A stretch of 38,687 nucleotides of DNA from Winogradskyella sp. (lineage in GTDB: Bacteria; Bacteroidota; Bacteroidia; Flavobacteriales; Flavobacteriaceae). The notes under the pieces are model-generated. The model did no database searches. It was not told the DNA's origin and saw only the letters and a list, made by a program, of their open reading frames with translations. A program made the translations under genes and the position numbers. Below are positions 23,079 through 30,615 of the stretch, in pieces. The stretch is from the NCBI RefSeq assembly GCF_028282165.1, contig NZ_JANQIM010000036.1, positions 1 to 38,687 on the forward strand, given 5' to 3'. Each line of letters starts with the position of its first letter. Position 1 is the first letter of the stretch.

Positions 23079-25532
23079 TTAATCAATTTTAAAAGCTTGT
23101 TCTTTAATACGTTGAATACGCTTATCAAGATTTTCATTGCTCATCGTCCCTCTTAGACTATCTACCTTTAACGGAAAACTCAATGGTGTAAAGGACTTGG
23201 CTCGCTTTACTATAATCTTGCTTTTGGAAATGCGTTCAAATGCTTGTTGTAATCTCGCTTCTTCTAGCTGTTGATTAAAGACCTCTGTATAAGCCTGTCT
23301 TAGCAATAAATTATCCGGCTCATAGTCTTCTAAAACTCTAAAAATAAGACCAGAAGACGATTGTAGGCTCTTATTATTTTTGCGAGTGCCCGGTTGCGAT
23401 TGCACCACTAAACCTGCAATTACGGCAATATCCCTAAACTTACGCGATGCCATTTCAGAGGCATTAATACTAGCAATGACATCGTCCATAAGATTTGACT
23501 TACTTAGTAATTGCCTAACATTATCTTGGTCAACAGGAATGGGTTGATCACTCAACAATTCAAACCCATAATCATTCATCGCTATGGTAAAGGTAATAGA
23601 CGTCATTTTACTTATCCTATAGGCTATTAATGCAGAAAAAACTTCGTGTACCAATCGGCCTTCAAACGGATACATAAACAAATGATAACCATCTTTAGTC
23701 TCTATGAGCTCTACCAAAAACTCATCATCTTTTGGAATATGCGAATGCTGCTCTTGTCGACTTATCAATGGGTTTAAAAAACGTAGTTCTTTTTCCAGTC
23801 GGCCAGGTTGTAAAGCTTCAGACAATTTTAATCGTAAATAATGGCTAAGATGTGATGTCAACGGTAAACGTCCACCCAGCCAACTCGGTGATACCGCTTT
23901 CTTTGCTTTACTGCGTCGTACTAAAACAGTCATATCTTTTATTTGAACCAATTCCAGTATGCGTCCGGCTAGAATAAAACTATCGCCTGGTTTCAATTTA
24001 GAAATGAAAAATTCTTCAATCATTCCTACATAACCGCCAGAAACGTACTTGACCATGACATTAACTTCACTCACTATGGCACCAATATTCATACGGTGCA
24101 ACATACTGATTCGCCTACTTTTCACTCGATAATTCCCATCCGCTTCCAATACAACTTTATGGAATTCCTCATAAGAATTAAGTGTTTTACCCCCTTTAGT
24201 AATAAAATGCATGCACCATTTCCAATCCTCTTCAGTTAAATAATGAAACGCATGTACTTGTCGAATTCGCTGAAACAAAGCATTTGAATCAAATCCTTCA
24301 CCAACAGCTAAAGTCACCATAAACTGTACTAAGACATCAAAGGTTAGCACCATAGGGTCACGAGGTTCGACCTGCTTATTTTTAATCGCTTCTTTTAACG
24401 CGGATACCTCAATTAGTTCTAAAGAATGCGTAGGTACAAAATATATCTTTGAACGCTCAAATGGTGAATGGCCACTTCTACCAGCACGTTGTATGAAGCG
24501 TGCGACACCTTTAACGGAACCAATCTGAATAACGCAATCCACTGGTTTAAAATCCACACCTAAATCTAGAGATGACGTGCATACCACAGCTTTTAAGTAT
24601 CCTGATGCTATATGATCTTCAATCCAATTACGGAGCTTTTTATCAATGGATCCATGGTGAATGGCTAATAGCCCAGCCAAATCTGGCTGTACACTGAGTA
24701 ATAATTGATACCATAATTCTGCCTGGCCTCTTGTATTCGTAAAGATTAGGGTTGTTGTATTTGAGTCGATTATTGGCAAAATTTTATCTGCCATCTTAGC
24801 TCCCAAATGTCCCGCCCAAGGTAAAATTTCTATCTCATCTGGTAAAACTGAAATGATATCCAATTTCTTTTTTTGCTTAGCCGTAACCTGTGTTACTTTT
24901 AAATCACTGTAAGGCAGTAAAACAGACTTGGCTTCTTCCAAATTGCCTATAGTTGCCGTAATTCCCCAGATTTGAAGTTTTGGTGCGTAAAAACGTAACT
25001 GCGATAAGGCCAACTCTGCTAATACTCCGCGTTTATTCCCTATTAATTCGTGCCACTCATCAATGGCAACACATTGTACTCTCCTAAACCATCTAGAGTT
25101 CTTTTTTTGTGAAAACAACAAATGCATGGTTTCGGGTGTTGTTAGCAGTATATCTGGCATTAATCGTTCTTGCTTACGTCGTATTGCAGTTGGTGTATCA
25201 CCATTTCTTACTTGAACGGACCAATCTAAACCTATATCCTCAACAGCTTCTGACATAGCTTTAGCCAAGTCTTTGGCTAAAGATCTTAGTGGACTTATCC
25301 ATAATAATTTTAGGCCTTTTTGATACCGTTCTGGATGATTGAGATAATCAATAACCACCGCTAAAAAAACGGAAAATGTCTTACCAAATCCTGTGGGTGC
25401 TATAACTATGCCCGAATAGCCATTAGCATAACGTTGCCATGTCTGTAGTTGAAATGGAAACGGTGCATGGCCTTTTTCTGCCATCCAATTATTTATAATA
25501 CGTAAGCCTTCGCTGTCTCTAAATTGACTCAA
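23079..25532 (-). CDS. Ligase-associated DNA damage response DEXH-box helicase (Lhr-like)
   Basis: This 817-residue superfamily 2 helicase has APTGFGKT (45-52, Walker A), TTPETM (131-136), the DEWH box (158-161), ITATIGN (191-197) and the motif VI stretch QRAGRSGHS (348-356). A winged-helix and DUF4145-like C-terminal part of Lhr type follows. It probably unwinds or remodels damaged DNA together with the ligase set. Its ATG overlaps the ligase stop by four bases (25529-25532), so it is translated in the same transcript after exonuclease and ligase. Its stop codon is two bases from palindromic repeat D, which interrupts the run to pdeM. Confidence 0.93.
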   Translation of the reverse strand: MSQFRDSEGLRIINNWMAEKGHAPFPFQLQTWQRYANGYSGIVIAPTGFGKTFSVFLAVVIDYLNHPERYQKGLKLLWISPLRSLAKDLAKAMSEAVEDIGLDWSVQVRNGDTPTAIRRKQERLMPDILLTTPETMHLLFSQKKNSRWFRRVQCVAIDEWHELIGNKRGVLAELALSQLRFYAPKLQIWGITATIGNLEEAKSVLLPYSDLKVTQVTAKQKKKLDIISVLPDEIEILPWAGHLGAKMADKILPIIDSNTTTLIFTNTRGQAELWYQLLLSVQPDLAGLLAIHHGSIDKKLRNWIEDHIASGYLKAVVCTSSLDLGVDFKPVDCVIQIGSVKGVARFIQRAGRSGHSPFERSKIYFVPTHSLELIEVSALKEAIKNKQVEPRDPMVLTFDVLVQFMVTLAVGEGFDSNALFQRIRQVHAFHYLTEEDWKWCMHFITKGGKTLNSYEEFHKVVLEADGNYRVKSRRISMLHRMNIGAIVSEVNVMVKYVSGGYVGMIEEFFISKLKPGDSFILAGRILELVQIKDMTVLVRRSKAKKAVSPSWLGGRLPLTSHLSHYLRLKLSEALQPGRLEKELRFLNPLISRQEQHSHIPKDDEFLVELIETKDGYHLFMYPFEGRLVHEVFSALIAYRISKMTSITFTIAMNDYGFELLSDQPIPVDQDNVRQLLSKSNLMDDVIASINASEMASRKFRDIAVIAGLVVQSQPGTRKNNKSLQSSSGLIFRVLEDYEPDNLLLRQAYTEVFNQQLEEARLQQAFERISKSKIIVKRAKSFTPLSFPLKVDSLRGTMSNENLDKRIQRIKEQAFKID

Positions 25533-27118
25533 GGTGCTGTGATTAGTTGTTTAACGGTTTCGATGGTATCAATGTCATCAACTGGCTTATCTTTTCGCCA
25601 CCTGGCAATTCGTGGAAATCGCAAAGCCACACCAGATTTATGCCGATTACTTAAAGCAATCCCTTCAAAAGCAATTTCAAAAACTAATTCTGGCTTTACG
25701 GTTCTTACAGGTCCAAACTTTTCAATGGCATTTTTATTTACCCATTGCGTAATTTCGGTAATTTCTTTATCTGTCAATCCAGAATATGCCTTAGCTACTG
25801 TAACTAAAGCATCATCTTTTTTAACCGCAAAGGTATAATCGGTATATTTTGAACTACGTCTACCACTCCCCTTTTGTGCATAGATCATAACCGCGTCTAT
25901 TGTCAACGGATCTACTTTCCATTTCCACCAATCTCCTTTTTTTCGACCTGTATGATAAGGTGAGTTCTTTTGTTTTAACATTAATCCTTCACTATTAATG
26001 GCTCTTGAATTATTTCGAATAGCATTTAAATCATCCCATCTTTGAAACGCTACTACAAAAGACAGCTTTATATAGTCTGGTAAAAACATAGAGTTAAAAA
26101 TCGTTTCTAGTGCTTGCCTACGTTCAATAAAAGGTGTCTTCCTAATGTCCTCTCCATTAAATTCTAATATATCGTATGCATAGAAACCAATGGGTACTTC
26201 CTCTAAAAGTTTCTTAGTCACATTCTTGCGATTCAGCCTTTTTTGCAAATCATTAAATAGCAGCACATCATTGTCTTTCATGGCCAAAATTTCACCATCA
26301 ATGACAAAATCATCCTTTAGATTACTAATGGCTTCTACGAGTTCTGGAAACTGTTGTGTCACTAATTCTTCTCCACGAGACCAAATATAAATTTCATTAT
26401 TTCGCTTTACAATTTGCCCTCTAATGCCGTCCCATTTTTGTTCTACAATCCAATCTTGCGGTTCGCCTAAATCGTGTAAGTCTTTTTCCAAAGCGTAGGC
26501 CAAACAAAATGGATAGGGTTTTGAATTATCATAATTAATATGCTTACCATTTATAAGTGCTTCAAAAGACATATCTTCCACACTCCAATTACCGATAATA
26601 CTGTGCATTAATTGATTTGTATCTATCCCTGAAAATTTTGCTAAGGCATTGACCAAGGTTTTCTTTGAAACGCCAATTCTAAAGCTTCCTCCAATAAGCT
26701 TATTAAAAATAAGTCGCTCTTGCTGATCTAAACCCGACCAAGCCCCTAGAACAAAAGCTTTTTTAGCTTCGTCTGACTTGGGTTTTAAAGCTTTTAGCTC
26801 TGTCATCCATTCATGAAGGCTTAAATCTAACTTATGAGTTGGTGCAGGTAGCAATAATGCCATAGTTTCTCCCAAATCGCCAACTGTACTATAACTCTCT
26901 AGAAACAACCACTCCGGTAGTTCTGTAAGCTCCATACACCAAACCTTCATTAATGTCGTTTTAATAGGTCTAGAAGGTCGTTTTCCTGTAAACAAAGCAA
27001 TCAACCAAAGTTTATCCTTGTCTGGTGCAATGCTGAAATAATTCACCAAAGCCTCAATTTTAGCATTGGTTTTATTGGTGATTTCCAAAGCACTAATAAG
27101 GTTTGAAAACAATTTCAT
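25529..27118 (-). CDS. ATP-dependent DNA ligase of the ligase-associated repair set
   Basis: This 529-residue ligase seals nicks using ATP. It has an N-terminal DNA-binding domain (about 1-200) and an adenylation domain with motif I VEQKWDGIRGQ, where K228 is the AMP-linked lysine. Motif III is FVIDGEILAM, motif IV is SEGLMLKQ, motif V is KGDWWKWK, and an OB-fold follows in the C-terminal third. The cell will also have an NAD-dependent LigA for replication, so this one is accessory. It overlaps the exonuclease upstream (27115-27118) and the helicase downstream (25529-25532) by four bases each. Confidence 0.94.
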   Translation of the reverse strand: MKLFSNLISALEITNKTNAKIEALVNYFSIAPDKDKLWLIALFTGKRPSRPIKTTLMKVWCMELTELPEWLFLESYSTVGDLGETMALLLPAPTHKLDLSLHEWMTELKALKPKSDEAKKAFVLGAWSGLDQQERLIFNKLIGGSFRIGVSKKTLVNALAKFSGIDTNQLMHSIIGNWSVEDMSFEALINGKHINYDNSKPYPFCLAYALEKDLHDLGEPQDWIVEQKWDGIRGQIVKRNNEIYIWSRGEELVTQQFPELVEAISNLKDDFVIDGEILAMKDNDVLLFNDLQKRLNRKNVTKKLLEEVPIGFYAYDILEFNGEDIRKTPFIERRQALETIFNSMFLPDYIKLSFVVAFQRWDDLNAIRNNSRAINSEGLMLKQKNSPYHTGRKKGDWWKWKVDPLTIDAVMIYAQKGSGRRSSKYTDYTFAVKKDDALVTVAKAYSGLTDKEITEITQWVNKNAIEKFGPVRTVKPELVFEIAFEGIALSNRHKSGVALRFPRIARWRKDKPVDDIDTIETVKQLITAP

Positions 27119-28155
27119 TTTACATTGGCTTTATCTGTTTCAACTTCCGCAGTGGTTAATACCCCATCTCCATATTCTGTTACTAGTTCATCGGCTTTAA
27201 TTCCTATTTCATTCAAATACTTTGAGAATACAGCCTGATAGCCATGCGTAACATATACTTGCTCTGCACCTGAAGACTTTACGGCTTCTATTAAACCATT
27301 CCAATCGGCATGATCGCTTACTGCAAAACCAGCATCTACAGATTGCCAACGTCGATTACCGCGTATTTGCATCCAACCTGAACAAATCGCGGTAGCTGGG
27401 TTTGGTAATCTTTTTAACATCCGTGAATCCAAAAGGGCTGGTGGTGCAATAATCACTTTGTCTTGAAGCACTTTTTTATCTAAGTCAGCCGACCAAAGTT
27501 TGGTTTTTGGCAGTTTGAATCCAGAATCTAATATTGCTTGATTTAAATTATGAATAGATCGATGTACATAAATATCATCATCCACACCTTCCAATAACGA
27601 TAATAAACGTTGTGCTTTTCCTAGTGAATAACCCAAAAATACCGAAGAGCGATGATTTGATTTATTAGTATCTACCCAAGAGTGTAGTTCGTTTTGTAAT
27701 ACTTTTTCTGATTTCCAGTTGTAAATCGGAAGACCAAATGTACTTTCGGTAATGAATGTATGGCACTTAATAGATTCAAAAGGTGTGGTAATAAAATCGG
27801 GCTGGGTTTTATAATCACCTGTAAATACTACAATGTAGCCCTTATACTCTAATCGTATTTGGGCCGACCCTATAACATGTCCTGCAGGATGAAAACTAAC
27901 TCTAACACCATTTATGACTAAGGCCTCACCATAACCTATGCCTTGAATTTTTATGTCTTGTCCAAGGCGATGTTTTAAAATGGGTAATGAATCATTAGTA
28001 CATAGGTAACGCTTCATTCCCCAGCGGGCATGGTCAGCGTGCCCATGAGAAATAATCGCATAGTCAACTGGTTGCCAAGGATCTAGATGAAAGTCTCCTT
28101 GAGGACAATAGATGCCTTTTTTTGTAAATTTAATGAGTTGGTTTTCTTTCGACAT
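27115..28155 (-). CDS. Ligase-associated DNA damage response exonuclease (metallo-beta-lactamase fold)
   Basis: This 346-residue protein belongs to the beta-lactamase/beta-CASP nuclease superfamily, related to SNM1/Pso2-type and mRNA 3'-end processing nucleases. The metal site is SHGHADH (36-42: H37, H39, D41, H42). Further ligand motifs are HPAGHVIGSAQI and FTGDYK, and a late SDHADW lies near residue 280. In this gene set it processes DNA ends before ligation. It is the first gene of the operon and overlaps the ligase by four bases. The upstream 194-bp region also carries the divergent tRNA promoter. Confidence 0.92.
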   Translation of the reverse strand: MSKENQLIKFTKKGIYCPQGDFHLDPWQPVDYAIISHGHADHARWGMKRYLCTNDSLPILKHRLGQDIKIQGIGYGEALVINGVRVSFHPAGHVIGSAQIRLEYKGYIVVFTGDYKTQPDFITTPFESIKCHTFITESTFGLPIYNWKSEKVLQNELHSWVDTNKSNHRSSVFLGYSLGKAQRLLSLLEGVDDDIYVHRSIHNLNQAILDSGFKLPKTKLWSADLDKKVLQDKVIIAPPALLDSRMLKRLPNPATAICSGWMQIRGNRRWQSVDAGFAVSDHADWNGLIEAVKSSGAEQVYVTHGYQAVFSKYLNEIGIKADELVTEYGDGVLTTAEVETDKANVK

Positions 28156-28281
28156 AGCCTAACGAAGCTATTGAAAATGTTAAAACTTAAGTAGTAAAAT
28201 TACGTTAAAGTTTCTATTTGGTTCTAGGAACTAAAGCCATGATAAAATTATCTTACTCATATTAAAAAATTTGTTCAATTT

Positions 28282-28313
28282 TTTGCGTTCTTTAATATGT
28301 TGCGTTACATTTG
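28282..28313 (+). promoter_or_regulatory. Bacteroidota-type promoter of the tRNA cluster
   Basis: TTTG (28282-28285) is followed after 20 bases by TACATTTG (28306-28313), an exact fit to the TTTG/TAnnTTTG consensus. The start point would be near 28319, about 30 bases before tRNA-Ser. Confidence 0.78.
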
Positions 28314-28348
28314 CATCCGCAATTTTAAGAAACGATCTTATAATTACT

Positions 28349-28432
28349 GGAGAGGTGCCAGAGTGGTAATGGAGCAGATTGCTAATCTGTCAACGCGTAA
28401 GTGTTGCCCGGGTTCGAATCCCGGTCTCTCCG
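28349..28432 (+). tRNA. tRNA-Ser(GCT)
   Basis: The acceptor stem GGAGAGG (28349-28355) pairs with TCTCTCC (28425-28431), with G as discriminator. The anticodon loop in CAGATTGCTAATCTG gives GCT, reading AGC/AGU. A long variable arm marks a serine tRNA, and the T arm GGGTTCGAATCCC is intact. CCA is not encoded. Confidence 0.95.
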
Positions 28433-28506
28433 CCTTCGTTCATAGATGCTTTAGCATGAATGGACAAAACTGTAAATGAGTTTCGGCAGATAAAATCCGC
28501 CGAAGA

Positions 28507-28566
28507 TTTTCGGGGTGTAGCCCTTCGACTCCACTAGGTGTCGCTCAGGATAGACTCCGCCCGGTT
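28507..28566 (+). other. Possible broken copy of a tRNA-Pro 5' end
   Basis: The 15 bases TTTTCGGGGTGTAGC (28507-28521) are identical to the start of tRNA-Pro(TGG) and its leader at 28639-28653. After 38 unrelated bases, CCCGGTT (28560-28566) matches the next part of that tRNA (28658-28664). The 38-base insert (CCTTCGACTCC to GACTCCG) has the look of a dispersed TTCGACTCCnCT..CTCAGGAT repeat. No anticodon or T arm follows, so it is not a functional tRNA. The rest of the 28433-28642 spacer holds a small stem (TTCGGC/GCCGAA near 28482-28504) and nothing else that I can name. Confidence 0.4.
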
Positions 28567-28642
28567 CCCGGACTACTCACATTGGGTTTGTCGTTTTGGA
28601 ATCTGAAACTTGAAATAATGATTTTACAGCACAAGCTGTTTT

Positions 28643-28717
28643 CGGGGTGTAGCGTAGCCCGGTTATCGCGCCGCGTTTGGGACGCGGAGGTCGCAGGTTC
28701 GAATCCTGCCACCCCGA
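28643..28717 (+). tRNA. tRNA-Pro(TGG)
   Basis: Acceptor CGGGGTG (28643-28649) pairs with CACCCCG (28710-28716), with A as discriminator. The anticodon arm CCGCG-TTTGGGA-CGCGG gives TGG. The T arm is AGGTTCGAATCCT. CCA is not encoded. Confidence 0.95.
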
Positions 28718-28722
28718 CAAAT

Positions 28723-28777
28723 AAAAGCGTCATGTTTTTGTTGAAAGCTTGCTTTCTTAAGAAAACGACAAGCTTTT
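28723..28777 (+). terminator. Hairpin trailer after tRNA-Pro(TGG)
   Basis: AAAAGC (28723-28728) pairs with GCTTTT (28772-28777), GTTTT with AAAAC inside, and at the tip GAAAGC (28743-28748) pairs with GCTTTC (28751-28756). The layout repeats after tRNA-Pro(GGG) at 30488-30539. tRNA-Arg follows 88 bases later. Confidence 0.6.
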
Positions 28778-28865
28778 AATAAATTAAAGCTTTGCTTTAA
28801 TTTGCAACAACACATTCTCAGGATCAATGAAATTAATCCTGTAAAATGGGTATAAAACTCGGTCC

Positions 28866-28939
28866 GGTCGCGTAGCTCAGCTGGATAGAGCATCTGCCTT
28901 CTAAGCAGACGGTCACAGGTTCGAATCCTGTCGCGATCA
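28866..28939 (+). tRNA. tRNA-Arg(TCT)
   Basis: Acceptor GGTCGCG (28866-28872) pairs with CGCGATC (28932-28938) with one G-T pair, and A is the discriminator. The anticodon arm TCTGC-CTTCTAA-GCAGA gives TCT, reading AGA/AGG. The T arm is AGGTTCGAATCCT. CCA is not encoded. Confidence 0.95.
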
Positions 28940-28943
28940 CATT

Positions 28944-28973
28944 AAGCCATTTCTTTACAGAGATGGTTTTTTT
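28944..28973 (+). terminator. Intrinsic terminator after tRNA-Arg
   Basis: AAGCCATTTCT (28944-28954) pairs with AGAGATGGTTT (28959-28969) using two G-T pairs around a TTAC loop, with a seven-T run (28967-28973). The rest of the spacer to the amidase at 29222 is AT-rich with nothing recognisable. Confidence 0.8.
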
Positions 28974-29221
28974 GTTTCTACTAAATTTATTATTCTCTTA
29001 CATAGAATTTAAGATCATCATTGGTTCCATTTTTATAATTCTTGCCTCATTTAATTCTTAAAAATTACCAAAACCCCAATTATTGAGATTTTTTTTGCTA
29101 ACTTTAAACATCTCCTAGACTAATCAAATCATTTTATAATTTTTTTATTCAAGATTCTTAAAATATAGTCGAACCTTCAAGTCTTGTTTTAAGTCGGTTA
29201 TTATTAAATAAATTAAGCCTT

Positions 29222-30205
29222 ATGGAAAAAAAATTCGGTTTTTACAAAATGAACGTAAGCGAATTCGAAGATTACTTTTTAGACACTAAAGTGGCGCGTA
29301 CTGTATTAACAATACAAGAGCATCACACTTGGAGACCATCGTATTCAGTTTTTGACGGTCAAAACCATTTTGAGTTGCAAAGAAACATGAGAGACTATCA
29401 TGTAAACCACAACGGTTGGAGTGATATTGGTCAACATATCAGCATTTTTCCCGATGGTGAAATTGTTACAGGACGATCATTTGAAAGATCACCGGCTTGT
29501 ATTTTTGGTCAAAACTCCAATGCATTTTGTATTGAGAATATCGGAAATTTTGATGCTGGAGGAGATATTATGCATCCAGAACAAAGCGATAGTATTATTA
29601 GAGTCACAGCCATATTGTGTAAAAAATTTGACTTACCGATTAACACAAAAAGCATCGTTTATCATCATTGGTTCAATTTAAGCACCGGTAAGAGGAACAA
29701 TGGTAGTGGCGGAAACAAGAGTTGCCCTGGCACTCAATTTTTTGGAGGAAACAAGGTGAGCGATTGCGAGGCTAACTTTTTGCCTGAAGTCCGCAATATC
29801 TATAACAATCTAGTCGATATTTCACCAAATACACCAATCTTGAAATACGTATCTGTTAGTTCTGCAAAGTTGAATGTTAGAAAAGGGCCTCATTATACTC
29901 AGCCCATAGCTAGAAGTCCATTATCTCGTGGTGTGGTAGTTAGGGTATTTAACATTTCAGATAATGGATGGCTCAAAATTTCGAGCAAAGAAGCACATTG
30001 GATATCTGGCAAGTACAACTCTGAGGTAAAAAAAGTTGAAGTAAAGTCAAATAACGTTGTTTCCAGATTAGGTCCGGGACAAGAGTTTCAGAACTCTAAT
30101 ACCTATTTAAAAGGCGAAGAGTTATTTGTACACGAGTTAGACGGTGTTTGGTATCGTGTTAATATGACAACGGATTGGATTAGATCGACAGATTTAAGTT
30201 TTTAA
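29222..30205 (+). CDS. N-acetylmuramoyl-L-alanine amidase (PGRP/Amidase_2 type) with two SH3-like domains
   Basis: This 327-residue enzyme probably cuts the bond between muramic acid and L-alanine in peptidoglycan. The catalytic zinc site appears complete: HH at 34-35 (IQEHHTWRP), HH at 148-149 (VYHHW), and C168 in KSCPGTQFF. NGWSDIGQHISIFPDGEIVTGR (64-85) is a strong family signature. Two SH3-like segments follow, about 205-265 (KLNVRKGPHYTQPI) and about 268-327 (VVSRLGPGQEFQNS), likely for wall binding. There is no signal peptide, so either it is released without Sec or it acts from inside. Its position between tRNA-Arg and tRNA-Pro is unusual for a housekeeping amidase. A phage-lysin or effector origin is possible, but no phage gene lies nearby. 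Confidence 0.88.
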   Translation: MEKKFGFYKMNVSEFEDYFLDTKVARTVLTIQEHHTWRPSYSVFDGQNHFELQRNMRDYHVNHNGWSDIGQHISIFPDGEIVTGRSFERSPACIFGQNSNAFCIENIGNFDAGGDIMHPEQSDSIIRVTAILCKKFDLPINTKSIVYHHWFNLSTGKRNNGSGGNKSCPGTQFFGGNKVSDCEANFLPEVRNIYNNLVDISPNTPILKYVSVSSAKLNVRKGPHYTQPIARSPLSRGVVVRVFNISDNGWLKISSKEAHWISGKYNSEVKKVEVKSNNVVSRLGPGQEFQNSNTYLKGEELFVHELDGVWYRVNMTTDWIRSTDLSF

Positions 30206-30253
30206 TTGACTAAATATTTTTTCATTTTCCAATTTTTTATGTCAAAAATATAT

Positions 30254-30261
30254 TAATTTTG
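30254..30261 (+). promoter_or_regulatory. -7 promoter box ahead of tRNA-Pro(GGG)
   Basis: TAATTTTG is an exact match to TAnnTTTG. No TTG is found at the usual distance upstream, so the call is weak. A start near 30267 would transcribe the unexplained segment 30265-30400 and, with read-through, tRNA-Pro(GGG). Confidence 0.3.
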
Positions 30262-30264
30262 AAC

Positions 30265-30348
30265 ATGAAAATGTCATGCTCCTCTATTGTTTCACCAATA
30301 AATACGGGGAAGCTTGAGAATCAGATGAATAAAGGTATTCGCGATTAA
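30265..30348 (+). other. Unproven 27-codon reading frame in the leader of tRNA-Pro(GGG)
   Basis: ATG 30265 to TAA 30346-30348 encodes a peptide starting MKMSCSSIVSPINTG and ending NKGIRD. The frame stays open after the TAA for 22 more codons (LALVAIKKALLDIVG and on), so it could be a decayed gene end. There is no homologue I recognise and no Shine-Dalgarno-like site. Confidence 0.2.
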
Positions 30349-30372
30349 GATTTAGCTCTTGTCGCAATCAAA

Positions 30373-30400
30373 AAAGCCTTACTTGATATAGTGGGGCTTT
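30373..30400 (+). terminator. Terminator-like hairpin before tRNA-Pro(GGG)
   Basis: AAAGCCTTACT (30373-30383) pairs with AGTGGGGCTTT (30390-30400) with two G-T pairs around a six-base loop, followed by ATTATTT. It sits seven bases before the tRNA. Confidence 0.5.
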
Positions 30401-30407
30401 ATTATTT

Positions 30408-30481
30408 CGGGATGTAGCGCAGCCTGGTAGCGTACTAGCATGGGGTGCTAGGGGTCGCTGGTTCAAATCCAGTCATCCCGA
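30408..30481 (+). tRNA. tRNA-Pro(GGG)
   Basis: Acceptor CGGGATG (30408-30414) pairs with CATCCCG (30474-30480), with A as discriminator. The anticodon arm CTAGC-ATGGGGT-GCTAG gives GGG, reading CCC/CCU. The T arm is TGGTTCAAATCCA. CCA is not encoded. Confidence 0.93.
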
Positions 30482-30487
30482 CTAAAT

Positions 30488-30539
30488 AAAAGCTTCGGTT
30501 TTTGCTGAAAGTTTGCTTTCATAAAAAACTGAGGCTTTT
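30488..30539 (+). terminator. Terminator after tRNA-Pro(GGG)
   Basis: A 16-bp stem (30488-30503 with 30524-30539, two G-T pairs) carries a nested hairpin GAAAG/CTTTC (30507-30511 with 30516-30520) and is followed by TTTG and more Ts. It is the same design as at 28723-28777. Confidence 0.75.
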
Positions 30540-30615
30540 GTTTCAAATAAAGTCAAGCGTTACTTGCAATAAGGGTTTCATTGGATTCCGTAAATCCGCC
30601 AAAACTGAAGATTCA

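Noticed and set aside
28156..28260. Riboswitch or leader RNA upstream of the exonuclease gene
   Set aside because: I looked for conserved riboswitch cores and terminator pairs here and saw none. The AT-rich gap is explained by divergent promoters.
28545..28893. Minus-strand reading frames through the tRNA-Pro and tRNA-Arg genes (peptides with GVAGFEPATSASQTRRDNRATLHPE and GGRIRTCDLRVPNAAR)
   Set aside because: These are classic antisense translations of tRNA genes, widely mis-annotated as proteins. They have no gene-like context.
28349..30540. Prophage or integrative island at the tRNA cluster
   Set aside because: No integrase, no phage structural gene and no attachment-site duplication of a tRNA 3' end is visible. 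Only the amidase and the short tRNA-Pro fragment hint at insertion.
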